Of a stretch of 55,668 bases of DNA, positions 17,054-25,944 are shown piece after piece. The position numbers and the translations under genes were made by a program. The stretch covers positions 1-55,668 of the forward strand of contig JAJFBJ010000012.1 in NCBI GenBank assembly GCA_020697375.1, written 5' to 3'. Origin of the DNA: Nitrospira sp. GTDB taxonomy: Bacteria; Nitrospirota; Nitrospiria; Nitrospirales; Nitrospiraceae. Within the stretch, counting starts at the first letter, position 1; each line of letters begins with the position of its first letter. A model generated the notes under the pieces. The model made no database searches. It was not told the DNA's origin and was given only the letters and a program-made list of their open reading frames with translations.

Positions 17054-18507
17054 TGGCTAGGCCTAAAGCCGCTGGTTCTCACGCGAGTAAGCCTGCCCGC
17101 CTACCTCAAGGAGCCACTCGCGCACTGCCGAAGGGGAAAGCCTGGGGCGGCCGGTTTACCGGAGACACCGATCGGTTGGTAGAACAATTCACTTCTTCGC
17201 TATCCTACGATCGACGGCTCTATCCTTACGACATTCAGGGAAGCATCGCGCACTGCCACACGCTTGAGCGTGCCGGAGTGGTGACGGGCCGGGAATCGGC
17301 CAAACTTGTGCGAGGATTGAAGAGCGTAAAGGCCGAGTTGGACGAAGGGCGATTTTCCTTCTCGCCGCAGGACGAAGACATTCATATGGCGATCGAGCGT
17401 CGGTTGACGGAACTGATCGGCCCCTTGGGCGGGAAGCTGCACACGGGCCGAAGCCGGAACGATCAGGTGGCGCTGGACCTGCGATTGTTTTTGCGGGATG
17501 TCCTGTCCAGGTTGATGGATCGAATTCAAAGATTTCGACGGGTATTGGTAACGCAAGCGCGAGCGCATTTGGATGTCGTCATGCCGGGCTATACGCATTT
17601 GCAGCGGGCTCAGCCGGTATTGCTGGCCCATCATTTTCTGGCCTATGTCGAAATGTTCGACCGGGATCATGGCCGTCTGCATGATTGTCGGGTGCGACTC
17701 AACGTGATGCCGTTAGGGTCAGGAGCCTTGGCGGGATCGAACTATCCCATCGACCGATTGTACGCAGCCTCGCTCTTGGAGTTTCCTTCAGTCACCCAAA
17801 ACAGTCTCGACGCCGTGTCCGACCGCGACGGGGTAGTGGAGATGCTTCACGCGCTCTCACTCATCATGATGCACCTATCGCGAATGAGCGAAGAATTGAT
17901 TCTTTGGGCATCGCAGGAATTCCGCTTCGTGGACCTGCCCGATACGTTCTGTACCGGCAGCAGCATGATGCCGCAAAAAAAGAACCCTGACGTGCCGGAG
18001 TTGGTACGTGGCAAGACTGGTCGGGTGTACGGTCACTTGATGGGAACGTTGACGCTCCTCAAGGGATTGCCTCTAAGTTACAATCGCGACCTGCAGGAAG
18101 ACAAGGAAGCCCTGTTCGATGCAGTGGACAGCACGGAGCAATCGCTGGTCCTCTATACAGAATTGATAAGGCGGCTGGTTGTCAACAAGGCTGTCCTGGC
18201 GGAGGCTGCCGAGGGCGGCGGGATGTTGGCGACGGAATTGGCTGATTACCTGGTGACCAAGGGAGTTCCGTTCCGGGAGGCCCATTCCATTACAGGCCAA
18301 ATTGTGCGATTCTCACTGGAACATGGTCGATCGCTGCAGCAATTGACCCTGCAGGAATTGCGGCTGTTTTCTGTGCGTTTTGACCGGGATGTGCTGAGTT
18401 GTCTCACCGTACAGGGTGCGATCGATAGAAAAAGCCAGATCGGGGGTACGGCGCGGCGGCGCATCGAGGCGCGTATCAAAGAGCTTGAAAACGCGTTGAG
18501 GGGATGA
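17053..18507 (+). CDS. argH: Argininosuccinate lyase
   Basis: ArgH splits argininosuccinate to arginine and fumarate, the last step. The family signature GSSMMPQKKNPD is intact, with the flexible catalytic serine loop, and GKLHTGRSRNDQVALD and PGYTHLQRAQPV are also present. The 484-residue protein carries about 30 extra basic residues before the usual KAWGGRF start. It overlaps argG by one base upstream and the next lipoprotein gene by four bases (ATGA) downstream, so all three should be translated from one message. Confidence 0.96.
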   Translation: MARPKAAGSHASKPARLPQGATRALPKGKAWGGRFTGDTDRLVEQFTSSLSYDRRLYPYDIQGSIAHCHTLERAGVVTGRESAKLVRGLKSVKAELDEGRFSFSPQDEDIHMAIERRLTELIGPLGGKLHTGRSRNDQVALDLRLFLRDVLSRLMDRIQRFRRVLVTQARAHLDVVMPGYTHLQRAQPVLLAHHFLAYVEMFDRDHGRLHDCRVRLNVMPLGSGALAGSNYPIDRLYAASLLEFPSVTQNSLDAVSDRDGVVEMLHALSLIMMHLSRMSEELILWASQEFRFVDLPDTFCTGSSMMPQKKNPDVPELVRGKTGRVYGHLMGTLTLLKGLPLSYNRDLQEDKEALFDAVDSTEQSLVLYTELIRRLVVNKAVLAEAAEGGGMLATELADYLVTKGVPFREAHSITGQIVRFSLEHGRSLQQLTLQELRLFSVRFDRDVLSCLTVQGAIDRKSQIGGTARRRIEARIKELENALRG

Positions 18508-18806
18508 TGTTCGTCTGCGGTCGACGAATTCAAGCGGGCGTAGGTCCGATGTGCTTTGTGTTGGTCATCGTCAGCGTGGGAGGATGCGGTGTGCTGGGTG
18601 CGCCGATTCCTCCAGAAGATGTCGGCGTGATGCCTGTGATTGAAAGGCAATTGAGGAGCGAAGGGCTGCTTCCCCCAGGATCGACCGTATGGGGTTCGGC
18701 TTCCCGGCCAAATGTTCCCGGTCAGGTGAAGATCGAAGAAGCTCCGGTTCCGCTGCAGCCGGAGCCGCTGCCTATTCTGCCTCTGAGATCGGTTGGGACG
18801 CGATAG
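18504..18806 (+). CDS. LptM-like small lipoprotein between argH and lysA
   Basis: The 100-residue product has a signal sequence with a lipobox VGGC (25-28), so it should be lipidated at C28. Just after it comes CGVLGAPIPPED, which resembles the CGLKGPLYFP start of LptM (YifL), the small lipoprotein that helps mature the LptD/LptE translocon. LptM and related lipoproteins are commonly found beside lysA, as here. The remaining proline-rich tail (VPLQPEPLPILPL) is longer and unlike known LptM. The gene overlaps argH by four bases. The LptM link is an inference from position and motif. Confidence 0.7.
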   Translation: MMFVCGRRIQAGVGPMCFVLVIVSVGGCGVLGAPIPPEDVGVMPVIERQLRSEGLLPPGSTVWGSASRPNVPGQVKIEEAPVPLQPEPLPILPLRSVGTR

Positions 18807-18884
18807 CGGCATGCCCATGGCGGGTCCTGAGAGGCATTGGACGGACTTTCGTTGACGAGTGTAGAACTTTTGAGGATTGATACG

Positions 18885-20147
18885 ATGCACGACTTTCACT
18901 ATCGGCAAGGCGAACTGTATTGCGAAGATGTGCCGCTTTCGCGTATTGCGAAAGAGGTCGGAACTCCCTGCTATGTGTATAGCCATCACACGTTAACCAG
19001 ACACTTTCGTGCCTACGATGGGGCCTTCAAGAGTATCCCGCACATTGTCGCGTTCGCGATGAAGGCCAATTCAAACTTGGCCGTCCTTCGCCTGATGGTC
19101 AAGGAGGGCAGTGGAGTGGACATCGTGTCGGGCGGGGAACTCTTTCGCGCCCTCAAGGCGGGGGTGCCGGCCTCGAAAATCGTGTTTGCCGGCGTCGGGA
19201 AGAAGCTGGATGAAATCCGCGATGCGCTGAAGGCGGATATTCTAATGTTTAACGTGGAATCCTCCGCGGAGTTACATGCCATTGATGATGTGGCGGCATC
19301 CATGGGAATCAAGGCACGGGTGGCGCTAAGGATCAATCCGGACATCGACCCCAAGACCCACCCTTATATATCCACAGGACTCAAGAAGAGCAAATTCGGC
19401 ATTGCTGCCGATCGGGCTATCGAAGAATTTACGTTTGCCTCATCGTTCAGCCACATCGAAGTCGTTGGGCTCCACGCTCACATCGGGTCCCAATTGACGG
19501 AGGTGACTCCGTTCGTCGAAGCGTTGAAAAAGGTGCTGGGACTCGTGCGGACCTTGGCGGAGCAAGGAATCGTCATTCGCTATATCAACATCGGAGGCGG
19601 CCTGGGGATTACGTATTTGGATGAAACCCCGCCTGAACCGCAGGACTTGGCGGACGCTATTTCTCCACTCGTTCGCGACCTCAAATGTGTCCTTATTATG
19701 GAGCCTGGACGTGTTATTGTCGGCAACGCCGGCGTGTTGCTCACTAAAGTACTGTATACGAAGGATGGCGAAGCTAAGCGGTTCTTGATCGTGGATGCGG
19801 CGATGAACGACCTGATACGACCAAGCCTGTATGATGCCTACCACGACATCCGGCCGCTCTACGAAAGTGTGGCGAGTGCGCCGAAAAAGACCGTGGATGT
19901 GGTCGGACCAGTGTGTGAATCGGGAGATTTTCTGGCCAAGGACAGAATCATGCCGGAAATGAAAGCCGGTGATCTCATGGCAGTCATGAGTGCCGGTGCA
20001 TATGGGTTCGTCATGTCCTCGAACTACAATTCACGACCTCGCGTGCCGGAGGTGCTGGTGCATGAAGGGCAAATTCATGTCATCCGTTCGCGTGAGAGCT
20101 ACGATGATCTTGTTCGGGGTGAGCAGATACCGGTATTCCTCTCGTAG
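18885..20147 (+). CDS. lysA: Diaminopimelate decarboxylase
   Basis: LysA decarboxylates meso-diaminopimelate to lysine with PLP. The PLP lysine is in FAMKANSNLAVL (usually YAVKANSN), and GLHAHIGSQ, NIGGGLGI and VCESGDFL complete the active site. The ATG at 18885 has TGAGGA at 8-base spacing; an upstream TTG at 18852 lacks support. The product is 420 residues. dapA follows after 36 bases, so the last steps of lysine synthesis sit next to the first. Confidence 0.96.
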   Translation: MHDFHYRQGELYCEDVPLSRIAKEVGTPCYVYSHHTLTRHFRAYDGAFKSIPHIVAFAMKANSNLAVLRLMVKEGSGVDIVSGGELFRALKAGVPASKIVFAGVGKKLDEIRDALKADILMFNVESSAELHAIDDVAASMGIKARVALRINPDIDPKTHPYISTGLKKSKFGIAADRAIEEFTFASSFSHIEVVGLHAHIGSQLTEVTPFVEALKKVLGLVRTLAEQGIVIRYINIGGGLGITYLDETPPEPQDLADAISPLVRDLKCVLIMEPGRVIVGNAGVLLTKVLYTKDGEAKRFLIVDAAMNDLIRPSLYDAYHDIRPLYESVASAPKKTVDVVGPVCESGDFLAKDRIMPEMKAGDLMAVMSAGAYGFVMSSNYNSRPRVPEVLVHEGQIHVIRSRESYDDLVRGEQIPVFLS

Positions 20148-20183
20148 GGTTGTGTCCTTACCGTCATCCTGAAGGAGTCTGTC

Positions 20184-21056
20184 ATGTTTACTGGATCCCT
20201 GGTTGCCATTGTGACGCCGTTCAAGCAGGGAAAGCTTGACGAGCGCGCGTTTGGTGATCTCGTTGAATGGCAAATCGCCAACGGCACCAATGGCATTGTT
20301 CCCTGCGGAACCACCGGCGAATCAGCCACTCTGTCGCATGCAGAACATGACCGTGTAGTGGCTTTTACAGTTGAAGTTGCCAGAGGTCGTGTTCCAGTGG
20401 TGGCAGGAACCGGCTCCAATAGTACGGAGGAAGCTATCGCATTGACCAAGCATGCGAAGGCTGCCGGAGCTGATGGAGCACTCCTGATCACCCCCTATTA
20501 CAATAAGCCTACCCAGGAAGGATTGGTCCTCCATTATAAGGCGGTGGCGGAAGCCGTGGAGCTTCCCCTTGTTCTCTACAACATCCCGGGGCGTACCGGG
20601 GTGAACATGATGCCGAGCACCGTCGCTCGCCTTATGACCTGTCCGACGATCGTTGCCCTAAAGGAAGGCAGCGGTGCAGTCCAACAGGCATCTGAAGTCA
20701 TTCAGCTATGTGGCGAGCGCATGACGGTGCTGGCAGGAGACGATGCGTTGACTTTGCCGATGATGGCCGTGGGCGGCAAGGGGGTCATTACCGTGACGGC
20801 CAACCTCGCGCCGGCTGAAATGTCGCAGCTGGTTCAGTCAGCTCTTTCTGGCCGACTTGAAGATGCCCGTGCAAAGCACTTTCGCTTGTATCCGCTTTTT
20901 ACAGCGTTGTTCTACGAAACCAATCCCATCCCTGTGAAGGAAGCATTACACATGATGGGCAAGATCGAAGCCGAGTTGCGCCTTCCGCTCTGCCCGATGT
21001 CACATGAAAATAGACAGAAACTTCTCAAGGTAATGAAGGACGCGGGATTGATTTAG
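20184..21056 (+). CDS. dapA: 4-hydroxy-tetrahydrodipicolinate synthase
   Basis: DapA condenses pyruvate with aspartate semialdehyde, the entry to the diaminopimelate pathway. The motifs GTTGESATLSHAEH, YYNKPTQEG, LYNIPGRTGVN and ALKEGSG are present, the last carrying the Schiff-base lysine. AAGGAG precedes the ATG at 20184 by eight bases. The 290-residue length is standard. It belongs to the lysA-dapA-dapB unit. Confidence 0.97.
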   Translation: MFTGSLVAIVTPFKQGKLDERAFGDLVEWQIANGTNGIVPCGTTGESATLSHAEHDRVVAFTVEVARGRVPVVAGTGSNSTEEAIALTKHAKAAGADGALLITPYYNKPTQEGLVLHYKAVAEAVELPLVLYNIPGRTGVNMMPSTVARLMTCPTIVALKEGSGAVQQASEVIQLCGERMTVLAGDDALTLPMMAVGGKGVITVTANLAPAEMSQLVQSALSGRLEDARAKHFRLYPLFTALFYETNPIPVKEALHMMGKIEAELRLPLCPMSHENRQKLLKVMKDAGLI

Positions 21057-21085
21057 GCAGATCCGTTGCCTTCGAGGGTATCGCA

Positions 21086-21889
21086 ATGGTCAAGGTAGTC
21101 GTAACCGGTGCTGCTGGACGGATGGGTGTCCGTCTCATATCACTCGTTAAAGATTCGGCATTTCTCACACTTTCGGGGGCGGTGGAAAGTAAACGGCATC
21201 AAGCTGTGGGGCAGGATGCCGGTGAGGTGGCGGGTTGTGGACGAACAGGAGTGCTGATTGCTGATGACCTTTCGAGCCTGCTGGAACAAGCAGAGGTCGT
21301 GATAGATTTTACGACTCCCTCAGCAACGCTTGAGCATCTGGATATTGTTGCTCGGCATCGGCGTGGAATCGTGGTTGGAACCACTGGATTCTCCGCCGGC
21401 GAGTTGGAGAAGCTGGGAACCTTTACCCAGCGAATTCCTTGCGTCTTTTCTCCAAACATGAGCGTAGGTGTCAATGTAATGTACAAAGTGATGGCGGAGA
21501 TGGCCAAGGCTCTCGGAGAAGACTATGATATTGAAGTTATTGAAGCTCATCATCGCCTAAAGAAGGATGCTCCGAGCGGTACTGCCATAAAAATGGCAGA
21601 AGTACTCGCTCATGCAGTAAATCGAGACCTTGGTCAGGTAGGTGTCTATGCGCGGAAAGGACTCATCGGTGAGCGTAAACGGGAGGAAATCGGAATCCAA
21701 ACTATTCGGGCGGGAGATATTGTCGGAGATCACACGGTTATCTTTGGAACGATGGGTGAACGCATAGAACTGATACATCGTGCCAGTAATCGTGACACAT
21801 TTGCCAGTGGCGCGCTTCGGGCCGCCCGGTGGATTGCCAGGCAACCGCCGGGCCTCTACGACATGTCGGATGTATTGGGCCTCAAGTAG
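21086..21889 (+). CDS. dapB: 4-hydroxy-tetrahydrodipicolinate reductase
   Basis: DapB reduces the DapA product to tetrahydrodipicolinate with NAD(P)H. The N-terminal GAAGRMG loop binds the cofactor, and EAHHRLKKDAPSGTA is the catalytic signature. The protein has 267 residues. With DapL (reverse strand near 34 kb) converting its product directly to LL-diaminopimelate, the shortcut lysine pathway is visible in one window. It is the last gene of the arg-lys run. Confidence 0.96.
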   Translation: MVKVVVTGAAGRMGVRLISLVKDSAFLTLSGAVESKRHQAVGQDAGEVAGCGRTGVLIADDLSSLLEQAEVVIDFTTPSATLEHLDIVARHRRGIVVGTTGFSAGELEKLGTFTQRIPCVFSPNMSVGVNVMYKVMAEMAKALGEDYDIEVIEAHHRLKKDAPSGTAIKMAEVLAHAVNRDLGQVGVYARKGLIGERKREEIGIQTIRAGDIVGDHTVIFGTMGERIELIHRASNRDTFASGALRAARWIARQPPGLYDMSDVLGLK

Positions 21890-22278
21890 AATGCTGCCAT
21901 TATTCCATATCCGTATGCTTGTCCGTTGTCTGCGGCGATCAATTGTATCGCCAAGTGAGCGGCCTACACCCTACGGGATGCGGACACCTCGGTATCTACC
22001 TCAAACGCTGCCGCAGCCAACGATGAGGCAATACATCCTCTGGTCGTAGTTGCCGCTGCGCGACGTGAGAACAAAGCAGGCGGATCTTGTTCGGCATCCT
22101 GCTAAGTCTTATTTGCTTGGAGTGTAGTAGGAGGTCTGGCGCAGACTCACGGCCGAATCATAAGATGAAGAATCTATTGATGCTTGCGTCCATTTAGGGT
22201 AAGCAACAATGGCAGGTTCTACAGTCCGCTTCTTGGCTCAATGAACAGTCTCGCACTGTTGTAGGGGCCAGCGGCTTC
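21890..22278. other. Intergenic stretch after dapB without a supported gene
   Basis: No ORF in either strand here looks coding, and I see no tRNA-like fold, strong hairpin with T-run, or known repeat. It marks the change from the GC-rich operon to an AT-richer block of small genes. Confidence 0.5.
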
Positions 22279-22431
22279 TCAATGTCGCGACGTGATTGGT
22301 CTCGGTTCCGCGTCAGCTGCCTTCCGGCGTCCACAGTTTAGGCAGGCCAGCACTGTGATCGCCAATCCAGCATTGAGATCAACCGCACGTTCCGGCAACA
22401 TTGTTCCGCGGCATTTGTCACATTTATTCAT
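22279..22431 (-). CDS. Small zinc-ribbon protein (50 aa)
   Basis: The 50-residue product carries CDKC and CLNC pairs separated by 27 residues, with an aliphatic stretch between (AVDLNAGLAITVLACLNC). The MxPERxxDL-type spacing is like a common bacterial family of tiny zinc-ribbon proteins with no assigned role. It differs from the tandem zinc ribbons near 6.5 kb, which have an aromatic FYPFRC-type motif. The ATG at 22431 has no clear ribosome site; a TTG at 22464 would add 11 residues. Confidence 0.6.
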   Translation of the reverse strand: MNKCDKCRGTMLPERAVDLNAGLAITVLACLNCGRRKAADAEPRPITSRH

Positions 22432-22598
22432 AATTAAACTTATATCATTGCTCTTATCGGACAACCATCCGCCTGAAGTGCCGAATCAAGCGGGAAAAGG
22501 CCCCTCTCTGGCGAATGTACATGGGCCGTTTGGTCCTAATCATCCCGATAGACAAATCGTCAATGACTAGTAAAACGACGAGGTGATAGTTCGGTTTC

Positions 22599-22628
22599 TT
22601 GACACGTGAAGAAGTCCTTCCCTAGGAT
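22599..22628 (+). promoter_or_regulatory. Sigma-70-type promoter before the YHS-like gene
   Basis: TTGACA (22599-22604), an 18-base spacer and TAGGAT (22623-22628) lie just upstream of the ATG at 22656. The -35 is perfect and the -10 matches at four of six bases. Confidence 0.45.
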
Positions 22629-22655
22629 GACCTATTATCAGCAACGTGGAACTCT

Positions 22656-22910
22656 ATGTATAAAATTCTCTTCATTGCAGCATTGCTGATCCTTTTCTAC
22701 TATTTAGTTAAGAGGGCAGTGGGAGAGAGAGGAAATGGACCGGCCGGTAAGCCGGGAACTTCTCTACATAGAAATCAAATGGTACAAGACCCGGTGTGCC
22801 GAGTGTTCATCCCCCGGGAAAACGCCGTGCGCGAAGAGCTTGGCGGGCAAATGTATTTTTTCTGCAGCCGGAATTGCGCCAATGTCTTTCAGAAACAATT
22901 GTCAGGCTAG
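22656..22910 (+). CDS. Membrane-anchored YHS-like small protein
   Basis: The 84-residue protein starts with one transmembrane helix (ILFIAALLILFYYLVKR) and ends in a YHS/TRASH-like domain: QDPVCRVFIPRENAV, then MYFFCSRNCANVF. The cysteines suit binding of a metal such as copper or zinc. Proteins of this layout (PP0621-like) occur widely, but their role is unsettled. Its TAG overlaps the stop of the convergent lipoprotein gene in the palindrome CTAG. A promoter-like pair lies just upstream. Confidence 0.75.
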   Translation: MYKILFIAALLILFYYLVKRAVGERGNGPAGKPGTSLHRNQMVQDPVCRVFIPRENAVREELGGQMYFFCSRNCANVFQKQLSG

Positions 22911-23209
22911 CAGCCGGAATAGTTTGAGTCCGAAACAGTCTCGTCTCTATCAAAAAATAGTACGGTCTGGCATTCATTAGCCTTGAAGTTGAATAACGGT
23001 AGTCCAGCGGTCCCGCCGGCGATTCGATTATAGATCCATTTTTCTCCCCCGAACAACCGAGATGCTTTTGCATCTGGAGCGCCCAACTCCCTTTCAACCC
23101 AAGTTTTATCCTTTCCTTGATATCTGCTCAACGATGCGTCCAGATAGGGGTTATGACTGCAAGCTCCCGTCATGAAGAAAATTACCAGCATCCAGACCGG
23201 TGTGCGCAT
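22907..23209 (-). CDS. Small lipoprotein with BamE/SmpA-like features
   Basis: From the ATG at 23209 (AAGGA at good spacing) the product is 100 residues with a signal peptide and a lipobox MTGAC. The mature part contains GKDKTWVERELGAPDAKASRLFGGEKWIY-type features (first 15: a motif where a helix meets 'LGxPD', then an aromatic strand), which resembles the SmpA/OmlA fold of BamE-like outer-membrane lipoproteins. The resemblance is weak, and I do not claim it is BamE. It overlaps the YHS-like gene tail to tail by four bases. Confidence 0.65.
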   Translation of the reverse strand: MRTPVWMLVIFFMTGACSHNPYLDASLSRYQGKDKTWVERELGAPDAKASRLFGGEKWIYNRIAGGTAGLPLFNFKANECQTVLFFDRDETVSDSNYSGC

Positions 23210-23419
23210 ATAATTTCCTTCAACCAATATCACGCGACATGAAGATAACTTTGGCAATCGCGAAAAATTTTACTGTTCATGAATCTGTTCTGTCAAATGA
23301 ATGAATTTCCGCACTGGCGGGTTGCCTTGCCATAGAGTTGCTCCTACAATGAATGATAGGAAAGAGGCAAAAAGATCAACATTTTTAATACGTATTTGCC
23401 GGGAAGGAAAGGACATACT

Positions 23420-24067
23420 ATGAAGCTTTATCTCGATACAGCCAATATAAAAGAAATTCAAGAGGGTGCCAGCCTCGGTCTCATTGACGGAATTACAACC
23501 AATCCGTCTCTTGTGGCAAAAGAAGGCCGCAGCTTCAAAGAAATGCTCCTTGAGATTTGCAATATGATAGACGGACCGATCAGCGCGGAGGTGGTTGGCG
23601 TCGAATCCGAAGCTATGATCAAGGAAGGCAGAGAATTAGCCAAAATCCACAAGAATATCGTCGTGAAGGTTCCGCTTATTCCGGAAGGGCTGCGTGCCAC
23701 GAGGAAGCTTGCTGCGGAGGGTATCCGTGTGAACGTGACACTGTGCTTTTCCCCGACCCAAGCCTTGCTTGCCGCTAAAGCAGGGGCTTGGTGTGTCTCA
23801 CCATTTATAGGTCGTCTGGATGATGTCAGTTCAGATGGAATGGAATTAATTCGACAGATCGTAACCATTTATGACAATTACGATTATAAGACTCAAGTAT
23901 TGGTAGCGAGTGTGCGACATCCCCAACATGTCGTTGAAGCGGCACTGGCAGGAGGGCATATCTCTACGATGCCTTATTCAGTCTTTCAGCAATTGGTGAA
24001 ACATCCGCTTACCGATATCGGACTGAAAAAGTTCCTCGCCGATTGGGACGCGCAGGGCAAAAAATAG
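23420..24067 (+). CDS. tal: Transaldolase / fructose-6-phosphate aldolase family enzyme
   Basis: This family moves three-carbon units between sugar phosphates in the non-oxidative pentose phosphate pathway. The product, 215 residues from the ATG at 23420 (AAGGAAAGG upstream), is the short FsaA-like form. DTANIKEI and [11 protein letters not shown] open the barrel, the Schiff-base lysine is in NIVVKVPL, and [18 protein letters not shown] and [10 protein letters not shown] follow. Most short bacterial members annotated this way are true transaldolases; aldolase activity cannot be excluded. It converges on the glycosylase gene with 24 bases between stops. Confidence 0.92.
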   Translation: MKLYLDTANIKEIQEGASLGLIDGITTNPSLVAKEGRSFKEMLLEICNMIDGPISAEVVGVESEAMIKEGRELAKIHKNIVVKVPLIPEGLRATRKLAAEGIRVNVTLCFSPTQALLAAKAGAWCVSPFIGRLDDVSSDGMELIRQIVTIYDNYDYKTQVLVASVRHPQHVVEAALAGGHISTMPYSVFQQLVKHPLTDIGLKKFLADWDAQGKK

Positions 24068-24091
24068 TGCACTGGATAGCTGTGGGCTGCA

Positions 24092-24778
24092 CTACGGATG
24101 GAGAACAATGCGCCTCGCCGCTTCGAACACATGGTGGAACATAGGCCGAGTCAATTTTCCGGTGAAGGTATTTTGCTGGCTTGGATGGTAGGAACCGATC
24201 AAGACGATACCCCATGGCAACTGGTATATCGCCTCATGCCCGAATTTGGGAAGGGGCCGAGGCAGTTGGAGGCCTAATTCGCTGCATGCCTTGAAATAAT
24301 GATCAAATGCAATTTTGCCAAGGGTCACCACCACACGCGCCTGTTTCAATAGGCGAATCTCCCCCCGAAGGTATGGCTGACAAGCCGTGAATTCATCGGA
24401 TGTCGGCTTGTTGGCCGGTGGGGCGCATCGCACAGTCGCGCCGATATAACAATCGACAAGCGCCAGACCATCACTCGCGTGGGTTGAAGTCGGTTGATTC
24501 GCGAATCCAAATCGGTGCAGAGCTTCATACAACCAATCCCCGCTGCGATCTCCGGTGAAGATGCGCCCGGTTCGATTACCTCCATGTGCGGCTGGAGCAA
24601 GACCTAAGATATAAAGTCTGGCCTGGGGATCTCCGAATCCAGGAATCGGTTTGCCCCAATAAGACCAATCGCGGAACTGTTTGCGTTTTTTTTCGGCGAT
24701 GGCTTTCCGATAGGTCACTAATCTGGGACAGCTAGCGCAGGACACAATGTGGGCGTTGAGCATGGCCAGTGTTCGCAT
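24092..24778 (-). CDS. Uracil-DNA glycosylase, family 5 type (UDGb)
   Basis: The enzyme removes uracil and other deaminated bases from DNA. Four cysteines typical of the iron-sulphur families 4 and 5 are visible, including CASCPRL near the N-terminus. The motif GLAPAAHGGNRTGRIFTGD matches the family 5 active site, where the usual catalytic acid is absent. GSYHPSQQNTFTG is the second motif. The start is uncertain: ATGs at 24841, 24835, 24778 and 24763 are in frame, none with a strong ribosome site; I chose 24778 because it gives a normal N-terminus. It is divergent from the transglycosylase gene. Confidence 0.88.
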   Translation of the reverse strand: MRTLAMLNAHIVSCASCPRLVTYRKAIAEKKRKQFRDWSYWGKPIPGFGDPQARLYILGLAPAAHGGNRTGRIFTGDRSGDWLYEALHRFGFANQPTSTHASDGLALVDCYIGATVRCAPPANKPTSDEFTACQPYLRGEIRLLKQARVVVTLGKIAFDHYFKACSELGLQLPRPLPKFGHEAIYQLPWGIVLIGSYHPSQQNTFTGKLTRPMFHHVFEAARRIVLHP

Positions 24779-24868
24779 GCTGGTGAGTGTAACAAAGCCG
24801 GAGTTGCTTGTCCCGTTGTCAGCTTGTGATAGCATCGGCATTCAAGCTGACGAAAGGACTGTGAGGAC

Positions 24869-25942
24869 ATGCAAAGGAATGATCGGAGATTATCGACGTT
24901 GGCCGTATGCCTCACCCTGGGTCTCGGTAGCCTGTCCCTATCGACAGAGCCCGCAATTCAATACAGCGCTGTGGCCTGGTCTATGCCCAAGCAGGACAGT
25001 GATGACAACTCTTCCGAGCCGGTAATGACTCCGGAACCGCCAACAAGCGAGCCGGAATCGGCAGCCGAGCTGGATGACCGGTTGGTGATTCTGCCTGAAA
25101 TCAAACGGGAAGGGGAGCGGTTTTTTCTCAGCTCGTTCAAGCTTCCCGACAAGCTGATCTTCGCCGGTCAACCGGTTCCTTTGGACAATTGGCAGGTGCG
25201 GGAGCGAATCGAATACGAGTTTTACCAGTTTCTTGAAGATCAAGGGGAAAGCATCATTCTTGCCAAGCGAACGGGGCGTTGTTTTGCACCTGCCGAAAAA
25301 CAGCTAGCCGACGCCGGTTTGCCGGACGATTTAAAGTACATGTTGTTGGTCGAAAGCAAGTGCATTGCCGCTGCCTATTCACGCGCCAAGGCATCCGGAC
25401 CGTGGCAGTTCATCAATTCTACGGGACGGCGTTACAAATTGCACAGTGCGGGCTGGTTGGACGAACGGCGCAACCTTGAAATGTCAACCGAAGCGGCCAT
25501 CAAGTACCTGCGCTACCTCCGCGATCTGCAACAGGGCGACTGGTTTCTTGCAATGGCATCGTACAATGCCGGCGAAGACCGCGTGCGAAAATTGATCAAG
25601 GAACAGAAGGTCAATGACTTCTGGCGGATGCACGGTCCAAGAGAGACCATGCGGTATGTCGCGCGGATCATTGCGGCGAAAGAAATTTATTCTCAGCCCG
25701 AGAAATATCTCGGCTTGACGAAGAAGGATCTCTATCCCCCGCTTGAAACTGAAACGGTCACCGTGACGATCAAAGAACCGCGGCGCCGTCTCACCTCAAT
25801 CGCCGAAGAGTATGGAACCTATTTCCTCGAGCTCAAAATGCTCAATCCCGAATTCACGAAGGAATACTTGCCAAAGGGTACCTATCAGGTTAAGGTTCCG
25901 CGACAGACCTGTCCGAATCGCTGTTTCAAACAAGATAAATAA
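24869..25942 (+). CDS. Lytic transglycosylase, MltD-like
   Basis: The 357-residue protein has an N-terminal signal sequence (VCLTLGLGSLSL), so it acts in the periplasm. The lysozyme-like domain begins with LLVESKCIAAAYSRAKASGPWQFI, where the Glu is the catalytic residue, and includes MASYNAGEDRVRKLI. A short C-terminal region (RRRLTSIAEEYGTYFLELKMLNPEF) looks like a single LysM peptidoglycan-binding motif. It cleaves glycan strands of the wall. The glycerate kinase gene begins two bases after its stop, so it heads a tight run of genes with no obvious functional link. Confidence 0.9.
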   Translation: MQRNDRRLSTLAVCLTLGLGSLSLSTEPAIQYSAVAWSMPKQDSDDNSSEPVMTPEPPTSEPESAAELDDRLVILPEIKREGERFFLSSFKLPDKLIFAGQPVPLDNWQVRERIEYEFYQFLEDQGESIILAKRTGRCFAPAEKQLADAGLPDDLKYMLLVESKCIAAAYSRAKASGPWQFINSTGRRYKLHSAGWLDERRNLEMSTEAAIKYLRYLRDLQQGDWFLAMASYNAGEDRVRKLIKEQKVNDFWRMHGPRETMRYVARIIAAKEIYSQPEKYLGLTKKDLYPPLETETVTVTIKEPRRRLTSIAEEYGTYFLELKMLNPEFTKEYLPKGTYQVKVPRQTCPNRCFKQDK

Positions 25943-25944
25943 CC

